In this document: in pieces, positions 8,076 through 16,338 of the stretch
How positions within the stretch are numbered: the stretch's first letter is position 1
How the letters are laid out: every line of letters begins with the position of its first letter
Source: Sediminispirochaeta sp.
GTDB taxonomy: Bacteria > Spirochaetota > Spirochaetia > B11-G9
NCBI GenBank assembly: GCA_024763455.1
Contig: JANTFL010000012.1
Location: 1-37,808 of the forward strand
Length of the DNA stretch: 37,808 bases
Direction: 5' to 3'
Made by a program: the position numbers and the translations under genes
The notes under the pieces: generated by a model
Told to the model about the DNA's origin: nothing
The model's input: only the letters and a program-made list of their open reading frames with translations
The model's database searches: none

Positions 8076-9137
8076 CTATTCTTCAGGATAGTAGAATATC
8101 TTTCCTTCGGCATTCTTCAGCTCCCACCCTTTGTCCGTAAGAGAACCGATATAGTCCCCGTTTAAGGGAATTTTTCCTCCCCCTCCCGGTAAATCCACTG
8201 CGTAAACGGGCAGAGAAAGCCCTGAAAGACGTTCCCTCAGTTCTCTCATCAAGGCCAGCCCCTTTTGTAAAGAAACCCGGAAGTGGGAAGTACCCGCTGC
8301 AAGATCGCCCTGAAACAGGTAGTACGGTTTTATCCGAAGTCTGATTAAAGCATGGAACAAATTTTCCAGATCCTCTGTAGTATCGTTTACCCCTTTTAAT
8401 AGGACTGCCTGATTTAAAACCGGGATCCCTGCATCTATCAGCATGCTGCACGCTGTACTACTCCTGCCGGTGATCTCATTTTTATGATTAAACTGGGTCA
8501 TAACGAAGAGAGGTGAATACCTTTTTAGGGTATCGGTAAGTGCAGCATCTATACGGGAGGGAAGGACGACTGGAATCCTTGTCCCTACTCTGATAACGAT
8601 ATCTTCTCTTGCTTTCTTCAAGGCAGACAGAATCCTGTCCAGAACTGCCGTTTCCAGGGTCAGAGGATCACCTCCGGAAAGGATAACCTCAACCACTTCC
8701 CGATGTTCCGAAATGTATTCTGCAGCTGTTTTCAACTCCTGGGCGGTGACCACATCCCTTTTGCCGCCTGCAAAATTACGCCGGAAGCAGTGTCTGCAGT
8801 ACATGGCGCAGGTATCGGTAACCAGAAACAGAACTCTGTCCCTGTATCGGTGAATCAGGCGGTCGGATACCTTGTACTTCTCCTCACCAAGGGGATCATC
8901 CAGCTCCCATGGTTTAACCGAAAACTCTTCAACCGACGGGATGCACTGGCGGCGGACAGGATCAATTGTTCGGTTCTCAATAAGGGAAAGATAGTACCGG
9001 GGGACGGAGAATGAAAAATAGTTTTGTTCTGTTTTCTTAAAAAAAAGTTCTTCCGATTCGGTAAGCTCAATTCCATTTTGCGAAATGAGCTCACCGGGGG
9101 TCCGATAAGCTTCTGATAGTTCCTGCTTCCAGCCCAT
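8076..9137 (-). CDS. epmB: KamA-family radical SAM enzyme, probable lysine 2,3-aminomutase EpmB acting for EF-P
   Basis: The 353-residue protein has the radical SAM cysteines C110, C114 and C117 in CAMYCRHC, SGGDPL at 154-159, and the PLP lysine K322 in PGGGGK. Asp278 (FQGD) and Asp315 (AVDLPGG) match the two substrate-binding aspartates of lysine 2,3-aminomutase. It therefore very likely converts L-lysine to beta-lysine using SAM, a 4Fe-4S cluster and PLP. It lacks most of the roughly 80-residue tail that follows the PLP lysine in free LAM, which fits EpmB. EpmA and EF-P nearby supply the reason for making (R)-beta-lysine. A free LAM role is the alternative. Its ATG directly follows the TAG stop of the SPOR gene, so the two are coupled. 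Confidence 0.85.
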   Translation of the reverse strand: MGWKQELSEAYRTPGELISQNGIELTESEELFFKKTEQNYFSFSVPRYYLSLIENRTIDPVRRQCIPSVEEFSVKPWELDDPLGEEKYKVSDRLIHRYRDRVLFLVTDTCAMYCRHCFRRNFAGGKRDVVTAQELKTAAEYISEHREVVEVILSGGDPLTLETAVLDRILSALKKAREDIVIRVGTRIPVVLPSRIDAALTDTLKRYSPLFVMTQFNHKNEITGRSSTACSMLIDAGIPVLNQAVLLKGVNDTTEDLENLFHALIRLRIKPYYLFQGDLAAGTSHFRVSLQKGLALMRELRERLSGLSLPVYAVDLPGGGGKIPLNGDYIGSLTDKGWELKNAEGKIFYYPEE

Positions 9138-9821
9138 CTACCGCTTTGCTGTAACCATCGAAATATAGCTGGATTTAAAGGGATCTATCTTCTTTACCCA
9201 CTCAAGGAACTTTTCGGCTTCCTGCTTGTTTGTATATGGTCCGATTCGTACCCTGTAGTAATCTGTTCCATCCACAGTTTTTATGGTTATCCTGCTGGAA
9301 ACCCCTTCGCCGGAGAGTTTTTCCTTGGCTGACTGGGCACCTGACATACTTTTATAGGACCCTGCCTGTATCCAGTACTCGGTTACACGACGGGGTTCCG
9401 GTGCAGGTTTACTTACCGTTTTTTCCGGAGCCGGTTTTACAGCAACTGTTGATGGCTCTGTCTTTTTTACTTCCTTTACCACAGGTGCGGGTGCAGGTGT
9501 CTTCGGGACATCGGCAGCCGGTTCAGAATTAATTGTTGCTGCCGGAGCAGCTCCCCCATCATTCTCACCATATACAATGGTAAACTCGTCGCTCTTGTTC
9601 TGCTGATCAGACTTTGAAGTATCCAGCCCGGGATAGTCGTTGGAGTTCCGAACCCATTCTACAGGGTCAAAGTCAACATTCGCCTTACCTGCTCCGTTTC
9701 CTCCCTTTACGGCAGTCTGGGTACCGTCGGAGGGATAAAACCAAAGCAGCCCTGCAATAAATACCGCTGAGAGAAATAATGCAGCTGATATGATAATCCA
9801 TAGTATTTTCTTCTGTTCCAT
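9138..9821 (-). CDS. SPOR-domain envelope protein
   Basis: The 227-residue protein begins MEQKKILW and has one transmembrane helix at about 6-29. A long Ala/Pro/Lys/Thr-rich periplasmic linker (about 90-148) leads to a C-terminal SPOR domain at about 149-225 (WIQAGSYKSMSGAQSAKEKL, YYRVRIGPYTNKQEAEKFL). SPOR domains bind glycan strands stripped of stem peptides, typically at the division septum. The gene lies between coaE (7 bases upstream) and epmB (stop and start abut) in the fliS operon. GGAAAG precedes the ATG. Its exact role (FtsN-like or otherwise) cannot be read from sequence. Confidence 0.88.
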   Translation of the reverse strand: MEQKKILWIIISAALFLSAVFIAGLLWFYPSDGTQTAVKGGNGAGKANVDFDPVEWVRNSNDYPGLDTSKSDQQNKSDEFTIVYGENDGGAAPAATINSEPAADVPKTPAPAPVVKEVKKTEPSTVAVKPAPEKTVSKPAPEPRRVTEYWIQAGSYKSMSGAQSAKEKLSGEGVSSRITIKTVDGTDYYRVRIGPYTNKQEAEKFLEWVKKIDPFKSSYISMVTAKR

Positions 9822-9828
9822 CTTTCCT

Positions 9829-10410
9829 TCAATCTCCTAAGACCGATGACAGCCTTGTTACTTCCGCTTCCAGTTCTGCTATGGAAGAGTTGTTCCATAT
9901 AGTATAACTATCGACATCTTCCAGCCAGTATTTAGCATCCAGTTCTTTTTGGGTGAACATACGTTTAATACTGTGAAAAACAGAGTGTTGATCCCGGTTT
10001 AACGATCTTTTCAATCGTTTTAAAAAGGGGGCTTGTACCCAAATTACCGCTCCACAGAGTTTATTCAGCCCCATTCGGTGCAGAATAGCCGCATTGATGA
10101 TGATATTGTGCCCTTCCAGCGCTTTAATTCTTTCTCTGCACAGGGCTACCATTTCAGGGTGCAGAATACCTTCCAGTACTCTCAAAGATTTTTTACTGCT
10201 GAATACCTTTTCTCCAAGTTTCCTGCGGACGATCTTTCCGGAAGCATCGGTAATATCCATACCGAAGGCTGCTATAACCTCATCCGTTTTTTTCTTGAGA
10301 GCTTCATGACCAAGGAGATCAACATCAATCTCTTCCCATCCTCTGCCAATAAAAAGATCACAGACTGTATTCTTTCCGGAACAGTATTTGCCTGTTACGC
10401 CTACAATCAT
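9829..10410 (-). CDS. coaE: Dephospho-CoA kinase
   Basis: The 193-residue protein catalyses the last step of CoA synthesis, phosphorylating the ribose 3'-OH of dephospho-CoA. The family order is visible: N-terminal P-loop (VGVTGKYCSGKNTV), the acidic substrate motif DVDLLGHE near 35, VRRKLGEKVF near 62, and the ILHPEM motif near 84. The P-loop is unusual: residue 14 is Asn (GKN) where the Walker A Ser/Thr normally sits, and the glycine-rich turn is KYC. The domain is otherwise complete and lies in an essential operon, so I call it functional. Its ATG directly follows the polA TAA stop. Confidence 0.88.
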   Translation of the reverse strand: MIVGVTGKYCSGKNTVCDLFIGRGWEEIDVDLLGHEALKKKTDEVIAAFGMDITDASGKIVRRKLGEKVFSSKKSLRVLEGILHPEMVALCRERIKALEGHNIIINAAILHRMGLNKLCGAVIWVQAPFLKRLKRSLNRDQHSVFHSIKRMFTQKELDAKYWLEDVDSYTIWNNSSIAELEAEVTRLSSVLGD

Positions 10411-13110
10411 TTAATGGAAATCTCCCCAGCTTTTCCCTGACTCAACCGAAACTTTCAAGGGTATATCAAGGATTACCGCATTCTCCATCTCTGTTTTTAC
10501 AAGATCCATCGTCGTAGTCAGATCTTCTTCAGAAACCTCAAAGATTAACTCATCATGAACCTGGAGAATCATCTTTGCGGCTGTTTTTTCCGTTTCAAGC
10601 CTCTTATGTATTCTGATCATTGCGGTCTTGACAATATCTGCTGCAGAACCCTGTATGACCGTATTCACAGCAATCCTCTCCGCTCCTGCCTTTTCCGTTT
10701 TGTTCCGGCTGTTTATCCCGTTCACACGTCTTTCACGGCCCATAATGGTTTTTACACATCCCTTTTCCTCAGCCTCTTTTACAGTGTTGTCCATAAAAGC
10801 CCTTATTCCTACGTATCTTTCAAAGTATGCATCAATAAACCGGGAAGCATCTTTCATCGGGAGAGAAAGCTCCCGGGACAATCTGTATGCTGACATACCG
10901 TACATAACTCCGAAGTTTATTGTTTTTGCAATCCGCCGCTGATCTTTTGTTACCGCATCCGGTTCAACCCCGAAAATCAGTGAGCCGGTAAAACTATGTA
11001 CATCATTTCCACTCAGGAAGGCCTCTGTTAAACCTTTGTCACCGGACAGATGAGCCAGAACAACAAGTTCTATCTGGGAATAATCTGCACTCAGGAAAAC
11101 AGACCCTTCAGAAGCGGTAAAAGCCTCCCTGATTCTCCGTCCTTCACTTGATCGGATGGGAATATTCTGAAGGTTCGGATCCCTGCTGGAAAGCCTTCCC
11201 GTTGCGGTTCCGGTCTGAACCAGATTGGTATGGAGTCTGCCGGTCTCCGGATTAACCAGAAGAGGGAGGGAATCCACATAGGTCGATTTCAGTTTCCCAA
11301 GGCTGCGGTGCTGCAGAACCAAAGCGGGAACGATATCCTCTTTTGACAGGATCTCAAGTACCTTTATGTCGGTGGAGTATCCGGTTTTTGTCTTCTTTAC
11401 AGGTTTCAGCTGTCTATCTTGAAACAGGATCTCCTGCAGCTGCTTTGTAGAGTTTATATTGAATTCCTTACCACATTCATCGTATATCTTTCTTTCAATG
11501 GAGGAAAGCTCCTCTTCGAGTTCCCGGGAATAAGCATTAAGCTTTTCCGGCTGAATTCCTATTCCACGGTACTCCATATCTCCCAGAATTGTGACCAGCG
11601 GCATCTCGAGATCAAAAAAAAGCTTTTCCATCCCCCTACTCTTTAATTGCTTTTTAAAGGTATCATAAAACCGGAAGGTTATATCTGCATCCTCGGCAGC
11701 GTATTCCACCGCCTCTTCAAGGTTAACATCAGCAAATTTCTGATCCTTTGAAACCACATCATGATACTTTATCGTCCTGTAGTTAAAGTTCCGCTCTGCA
11801 ATGGAATCCATACTGTACGAAGGTGCTGAAGTATCAAGAAGCCATGCGGCAATAATGGTATCAAAGTAGAGGTTATCAACTCGTACCCCCCATCGCTTGA
11901 GTACTTTATAGTCGTACTTAAAGTTATGCCCGACAAGCTTAAGGGTCCAGTCCCCGGTCAAATCCTGAATATGCTGCCGTACTGTTTCATCTGCAAAATA
12001 CCGCCTTCCCCCTGCTGTTAGGGGGATGTACCACCCTTCTCCGGGAGCGACAGAAACAGAAAATCCCGCAGGTTCCGCTCTTAATGCATCAATACTGTCT
12101 GTTTCGATATCAAGAGCAAAAACTCCTCTCTCTTTTACCTTTTTCACAAGAGAACCAAGCTCTTCCTCTGTTGTAACTGCTTTGTACATTCCCCGTCCGC
12201 CGAAAGAAGAGGATTCCGGGTTCTTCATAGTATCAGCATCTATCCCGCTCATCTTAGCGGCACTGGAAACGAGGCTTTTCATACCCAGTTTCTGCATGAC
12301 AGGAATAGCAGCGGCAAACCGGTCCCTTTCAACCAGAAAATCACTGAACGTGTAATTCAGCGGTATATCGTACTCCAGCGTTACAAGCCGTTTACTCAAA
12401 AACGCATCATCCTTGTTCTGCAGCAGTTTTACTCCGGCACTCTTAGGACAGTCTGCTATACTGTTGTATATTTTTTCCAGTGAACCGAACTTTTCAAGAA
12501 GGTTTACAGCAGTCTTTGGGCCAATCCCCCTTACCCCGGGGACGTTGTCAGAGGCGTCACCGATCAAAGCAAGATAGTCGATTATCTGCTCAGGATTAAT
12601 TCCCAGCCGCTCTCTCACCCCGTCCGGATCAACATCAAAATAGTTTCCTTTCTCATATTTAAGCATATGGATGGATTTATCAATCACCTGCATCAGGTCT
12701 TTATCAGACGACACAATATAGACAGTAACATCTTTGCCTGCAATTTTACGTGCAAGGGCAGCCATGATATCATCGGCTTCATACCTGTCCCTGGCAATTA
12801 CCGGAATCTTGATCGACTGAAGAATTTCTGTTAATACAGGCACCTGGGCATGGAGATCATCAGGAGCCTTATCTCTGGTCCCTTTGTACTCAGGATAGAT
12901 TTCATGGCGGAATGTTGGAACTATAGAGTCCATAACCACTGCTATTCCGCCGGGATTATTCTTTTCAATAAGAGAAAACAGGGTTTTGAGAAATCCATAG
13001 ACTGCAGAGATATTTTCTCCGGAAGGACTGAATATCGGACTTTTAATAAAAGCCCAGTAAGAACGGTATATTAAGCTGTAACCGTCAATCAGCAGTAGTG
13101 TTTTTTTCAT
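10411..13110 (-). CDS. polA: DNA polymerase I with 5' nuclease and intact proofreading domain
   Basis: The 899-residue protein is full length for bacterial Pol I. The 5' nuclease spans about 1-300 (LLLIDGYSLIYRSYWAF; DRYEADDIMAALA; SSDKDLMQV; YLALIGDASDNVPGV). The 3'-5' exonuclease spans about 310-500 and keeps its metal-binding residues (ALDIETDS, GHNFKYD, YAAEDADITF). Many Pol I proteins lose these, so proofreading is expected here. The polymerase follows with motif A DYSQIELVVLAHLSGD, motif B RRIAKTINFGVMYG and motif C VHDELIFEV. It fills gaps in repair and removes RNA primers. It overlaps the upstream chaperone gene by 4 bases (ATGA) and abuts coaE. Confidence 0.97.
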   Translation of the reverse strand: MKKTLLLIDGYSLIYRSYWAFIKSPIFSPSGENISAVYGFLKTLFSLIEKNNPGGIAVVMDSIVPTFRHEIYPEYKGTRDKAPDDLHAQVPVLTEILQSIKIPVIARDRYEADDIMAALARKIAGKDVTVYIVSSDKDLMQVIDKSIHMLKYEKGNYFDVDPDGVRERLGINPEQIIDYLALIGDASDNVPGVRGIGPKTAVNLLEKFGSLEKIYNSIADCPKSAGVKLLQNKDDAFLSKRLVTLEYDIPLNYTFSDFLVERDRFAAAIPVMQKLGMKSLVSSAAKMSGIDADTMKNPESSSFGGRGMYKAVTTEEELGSLVKKVKERGVFALDIETDSIDALRAEPAGFSVSVAPGEGWYIPLTAGGRRYFADETVRQHIQDLTGDWTLKLVGHNFKYDYKVLKRWGVRVDNLYFDTIIAAWLLDTSAPSYSMDSIAERNFNYRTIKYHDVVSKDQKFADVNLEEAVEYAAEDADITFRFYDTFKKQLKSRGMEKLFFDLEMPLVTILGDMEYRGIGIQPEKLNAYSRELEEELSSIERKIYDECGKEFNINSTKQLQEILFQDRQLKPVKKTKTGYSTDIKVLEILSKEDIVPALVLQHRSLGKLKSTYVDSLPLLVNPETGRLHTNLVQTGTATGRLSSRDPNLQNIPIRSSEGRRIREAFTASEGSVFLSADYSQIELVVLAHLSGDKGLTEAFLSGNDVHSFTGSLIFGVEPDAVTKDQRRIAKTINFGVMYGMSAYRLSRELSLPMKDASRFIDAYFERYVGIRAFMDNTVKEAEEKGCVKTIMGRERRVNGINSRNKTEKAGAERIAVNTVIQGSAADIVKTAMIRIHKRLETEKTAAKMILQVHDELIFEVSEEDLTTTMDLVKTEMENAVILDIPLKVSVESGKSWGDFH

Positions 13111-13517
13111 CGTGTTATATCTATACGCTCCGATTTTGATACCGGATTATACAGATTATTCCGCTTATTTAATAGCTTGACAGAGCGGATTTGCCGCTCA
13201 ATTTCTTCCATTGATTTCATGAGCATGTTGATATTACTGTTGTAGAGTCTCATAATAGTGTCGTTAAGGGAGTTAAGATCCAGTTCAATGGAGGAGTAAT
13301 CATAACCAGAGACATTTTCAACTGCAGAAAGGACCCTGTTCAGAGACAGCATTTCATCTTTTTTGTTGTTAATATAGTCAGAATACAGGACAATCCTATC
13401 CGTATCCCTTCCTTCCAAAGCCATTTTCTGGAACAGGAGAGCTTTTTCGATCTCCTTCAACAGATCATATTTTTTACCGAGGAGTCTGCCGTAATTGGAG
13501 ATCATCCGTTCCGACAT
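13107..13517 (-). CDS. Probable flagellar export chaperone, FlgN/FliT-like
   Basis: The 136-residue protein is almost entirely helical and charged, with heptad-like leucine spacing from about 8 to 120, and has no membrane segment or signal. Sequence alone does not name the family clearly. The call rests on size, helical character and its place 4 bases after fliS, where a FliT- or FlgN-type chaperone is commonly found. Such proteins keep flagellar hook-filament or cap subunits soluble before export. It overlaps polA by 4 bases, so the polymerase is translated from the same message. The start at 13517 is the first ATG after fliS. Confidence 0.55.
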   Translation of the reverse strand: MSERMISNYGRLLGKKYDLLKEIEKALLFQKMALEGRDTDRIVLYSDYINNKKDEMLSLNRVLSAVENVSGYDYSSIELDLNSLNDTIMRLYNSNINMLMKSMEEIERQIRSVKLLNKRNNLYNPVSKSERIDITR

Positions 13518-13521
13518 ACAG

Positions 13522-13944
13522 CTACCCGGCTATATTTATTCCGCCTGAAGTCTGTCCTTTTACCGACGTTTTATTGATTGCCTGATGCCAGGCATCACGA
13601 AGATCAGATACAAACCCCAGCACGCTCTTGAGCATTGCTACATCCTTTTTTACGTTGGCATCCATAAGCTGCCGGTTAAAAAACATATAGAGGCTGAACA
13701 GATTCTGGGCGATCTCTCCCCCCTTCTCAAAATCAAGGGAAACCATGAGCTCTGTTATCAGATCCTGCGTTTTGATTATGGCATTGCTTGCCAAATCAAA
13801 CTTCTGGGGCTTTCCTTCCAATGCTTCAATGGCATAATCCAGCTGTCTTACAGCTTCATCATAGATCATAATTATCAGCCTTCCACCGCTGGCCGTTTTA
13901 ATATGAGTCTCTTTATACGCATTTAATCTGTTGACTGTACTCAC
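13522..13944 (-). CDS. fliS: Flagellin export chaperone FliS
   Basis: The 140-residue protein shows the FliS pattern: NRLNAYKETHIKTASGGRLIIMIYDEAVRQLDYAIEAL at the N-terminus, then INLY-like helices (FSLYMFFNRQLMDAN) and the closing SDLRDAWHQAI. FliS binds the disordered C-terminus of flagellin in the cytoplasm and prevents early polymerisation. The start is GTG at 13944, with GGAGG at 13958-13954 about 10 bases upstream. It is the first gene of the operon running to epmB and has its own promoter at 13972-14000. Confidence 0.93.
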   Translation of the reverse strand: MSTVNRLNAYKETHIKTASGGRLIIMIYDEAVRQLDYAIEALEGKPQKFDLASNAIIKTQDLITELMVSLDFEKGGEIAQNLFSLYMFFNRQLMDANVKKDVAMLKSVLGFVSDLRDAWHQAINKTSVKGQTSGGINIAG

Positions 13945-13971
13945 CTCTTCTCCTCCGCACAGGATAATTCA

Positions 13972-14000
13972 AATCTATAAATAAAAGTACTTAATTGCAA
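13972..14000 (-). promoter_or_regulatory. Promoter of the fliS-polA-coaE-epmB operon
   Basis: On the minus strand TTGCAA (14000-13995) and TAGATT (13977-13972) are separated by exactly 17 bases, a sigma-70-type arrangement, in an AT-rich 73-base gap. No sigma-28 flagellar promoter is visible, which agrees with housekeeping genes sharing the transcript. Confidence 0.5.
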
Positions 14001-14017
14001 GTGCAAATGAAAATTAA

Positions 14018-16291
14018 TCACTTTGCATGCTCCATAAGCACCGTTACCGGTACTATTGTGTATCCTCTTGTTATTAAACCGTTTATTAAAAGGTCAAGAT
14101 TTTGAAAAAGATAGTCTTTTCTCCCCTTCTCAACCTCTCCAACCCTTACAGGAATGATCGATCCCGGCTTTTTTTCTTTAAGAATATCTTCAATTATATC
14201 TCTTGAAGACTTGTAAAGGCTCACCCCGCTGCATTCCCCGTAGGGGACCCAGTCTAAAGGATCAATATCCCGGCCCACATACTGGTAGTCCATGTCCTCA
14301 GCAGCTTTCAGAATATCGCTGTTAACAAAATAGTAGGGAGCATGCCACAAAAGGGAAAGTTCCTTGCCCGTCAGCGTGAAGTAATCATCTTCGTTACGCC
14401 CCAAACCCCTTTTAATGAAACCTTCATCAATCTTGTACCTTGAGTCGGTCATATTAAAATAGGTATAGAACAGGGAACCTATTTCATGATCCAGGCCGCT
14501 CAGCTCCCTGACTGCATCGGGATTTCTCCGGATAAACTCTCCGTTCAGAAAAAAAGTAGCATGAATATCATACTCCGAAAGAATTTCCAGAATTTCTGCA
14601 AGTCCTTCAACAGTATCAATACAGTTAAAGACCAGTGATACTTCCCTGCGCCGTATCCTTGATCCATGAGAGAAAATTGAGTTTTTTATCTTCTCATCAC
14701 TCTTTGGGAATGGTTCGAAACTCTTTTCAGGAGCAGGAAACAGGGGTTTTGTCCCGTATCCTTTTATATCCCGGAGCATAACGAGATTCCGGTAACTTCC
14801 TAAGGTGCTTTTTTCCAGATAAACCCTGTAAGACTCGGAAGTATTCCCTGTTTCATTCTTTTTAACTGAATCAGTAGAACTCCAGGATGCTGTATCCGTA
14901 TTCCATGTGTAGGATTTACCGGCAAGTGTTCCGTAAACAGCCCCGTCTTTGGTAAAACCATAATCACCAATCTGGGATAGAAGAATCACCTGTTTATCCC
15001 CGGATTCAAGATTCACCAGGGACGTAGTGTATCCCCCGGCTACAACAAGACTTGATGAATTCTGCCAAAGGATATGAAGCGGTCTTACAGAATCGACAAC
15101 TTTTTTTCTGGTCCATGTTGCATAATCCTTCAGCTCAATACTGTCGGCCTTGAGCAAAGCCGCAGTTTTACCATCAGGAGAGATACTTATATCAGAAATC
15201 CCTTCATCCTTCGTTTGTTTAAAGATAAGAGCATCTTCCTGGGCAATAAGATCAATCCGGTAGACAGCTGAGACCAACGCTCCATTGTGCAGACCTGAGG
15301 TCAACACGGTAATGACATCGGAATCAGACCAAATAACCCTTTTAGCCCTGGTATTCCGGGGAAGATAGAGGTAAGGCAGTGATTTTACTGTTCCAATAGA
15401 GAGATAATCATCACTCCTCAGGTAGTACAGAAAGAGGTTTCTCCCCCCCTTTTCCAGAAGGATCTTCCTCCCGTCGGGGGAGATTGTAAAACTGTCAAAA
15501 TTCGGGTCAAATCCAAAGGGGATTTTACCTACGATATCCCCAACTTCAAATATGCTTTGATACATGGATCGGGTAAAGAATTCAGCTGAAAGGATTTTAT
15601 ATACCCTGGATCGCTTAATATAGTATAAATCATTCCGGGAAGACCAGTTCACACTGTTTATGGAACCCTCTCCTATGGACCGGAGGTTCTCGGCAATCAT
15701 TCCGGAACCGGTGAGCTGATCGATTGAAAAATAGCTGACGATGCCATTTTTTACATACACAAAGAATTTTGAATCAGGCGACCATTTGGCAACCATATCG
15801 TCAAATGAGAATCCAGTGTGCTCTGATATTACCGTTTGAGTTTTGTTTATTACATCAAAGAGAACGAGATCTGCGTATGAAACACTGCTCTGACGGTAGT
15901 ACAGGAGGTACTTTCCGTCGGGAGATGATTCGACATTCCTGATTTTTCCGCTCTGGATCTCCGAGCCGTTTACAAACGAGGGGAATTCATCAACAACTTT
16001 CATTGATCCCATATTCTCATCAGTTCTGAAAATACCGAAACGGTTCTGAATCTGCAGCCGCTTTCCGTTTTCCAAAAGCACCGCCCTTTCAGGGAAAAAG
16101 GTCAGTTGGGAAAAAGACTGCTTTCCCACATCCGCACTAAAAAGGGTACGGTATGATCCATGGACCGGACCTCTGGTCTCTGCAGAAAACAAAAGCTGAT
16201 CAGAAGGGGAGAGATCCAGACCGCTGAAAACAACATCAGCAGATACACTGAGTGATAGAAAGGAAAAAATTATTATTAACCACCGTTTCAT
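14018..16291 (-). CDS. Exported beta-propeller protein with degenerate NodB (polysaccharide deacetylase) domain
   Basis: The 757-residue protein has a signal peptide (MKRWLIIIFSFLSLSVSADV). Residues about 20-480 contain repeats of the type SPDGKYLLYYR, SPDSKFFVYVK, SPDGRKILLEK and SPDGKTAALLK, typical of TolB/WD40-like propeller blades. Residues about 552-750 follow the NodB fold, including HATFFLNGEFIRR, DHEIGSLF and DIDPLDW. However, the catalytic TFDDG is FNCID (555-559), the two metal histidines expected after DHEIG are Leu607 and Tyr611, and the catalytic His near the end is replaced by Arg716 (SIIPVRVG). I therefore do not expect deacetylase activity; a glycan-binding or scaffold role is inference. 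It lies 47 bases after phoH on the same strand. No SD precedes the ATG. Confidence 0.8.
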   Translation of the reverse strand: MKRWLIIIFSFLSLSVSADVVFSGLDLSPSDQLLFSAETRGPVHGSYRTLFSADVGKQSFSQLTFFPERAVLLENGKRLQIQNRFGIFRTDENMGSMKVVDEFPSFVNGSEIQSGKIRNVESSPDGKYLLYYRQSSVSYADLVLFDVINKTQTVISEHTGFSFDDMVAKWSPDSKFFVYVKNGIVSYFSIDQLTGSGMIAENLRSIGEGSINSVNWSSRNDLYYIKRSRVYKILSAEFFTRSMYQSIFEVGDIVGKIPFGFDPNFDSFTISPDGRKILLEKGGRNLFLYYLRSDDYLSIGTVKSLPYLYLPRNTRAKRVIWSDSDVITVLTSGLHNGALVSAVYRIDLIAQEDALIFKQTKDEGISDISISPDGKTAALLKADSIELKDYATWTRKKVVDSVRPLHILWQNSSSLVVAGGYTTSLVNLESGDKQVILLSQIGDYGFTKDGAVYGTLAGKSYTWNTDTASWSSTDSVKKNETGNTSESYRVYLEKSTLGSYRNLVMLRDIKGYGTKPLFPAPEKSFEPFPKSDEKIKNSIFSHGSRIRRREVSLVFNCIDTVEGLAEILEILSEYDIHATFFLNGEFIRRNPDAVRELSGLDHEIGSLFYTYFNMTDSRYKIDEGFIKRGLGRNEDDYFTLTGKELSLLWHAPYYFVNSDILKAAEDMDYQYVGRDIDPLDWVPYGECSGVSLYKSSRDIIEDILKEKKPGSIIPVRVGEVEKGRKDYLFQNLDLLINGLITRGYTIVPVTVLMEHAK

Positions 16292-16338
16292 ACCGTATCA
16301 TTGTCGGCAAAACAGGGGGAAGAGTTCACAAAAAGTTT

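Noticed and set aside
8076..8091. Small hairpin between the OmpA-domain and EpmB genes as a terminator
   Set aside because: The stem is only 6 bp with a G-U pair, no T-run follows, and it lies inside the epmB coding end.
14018..16291. Active polysaccharide deacetylase
   Set aside because: The Asp-Asp, His-His and terminal His catalytic positions are all replaced.
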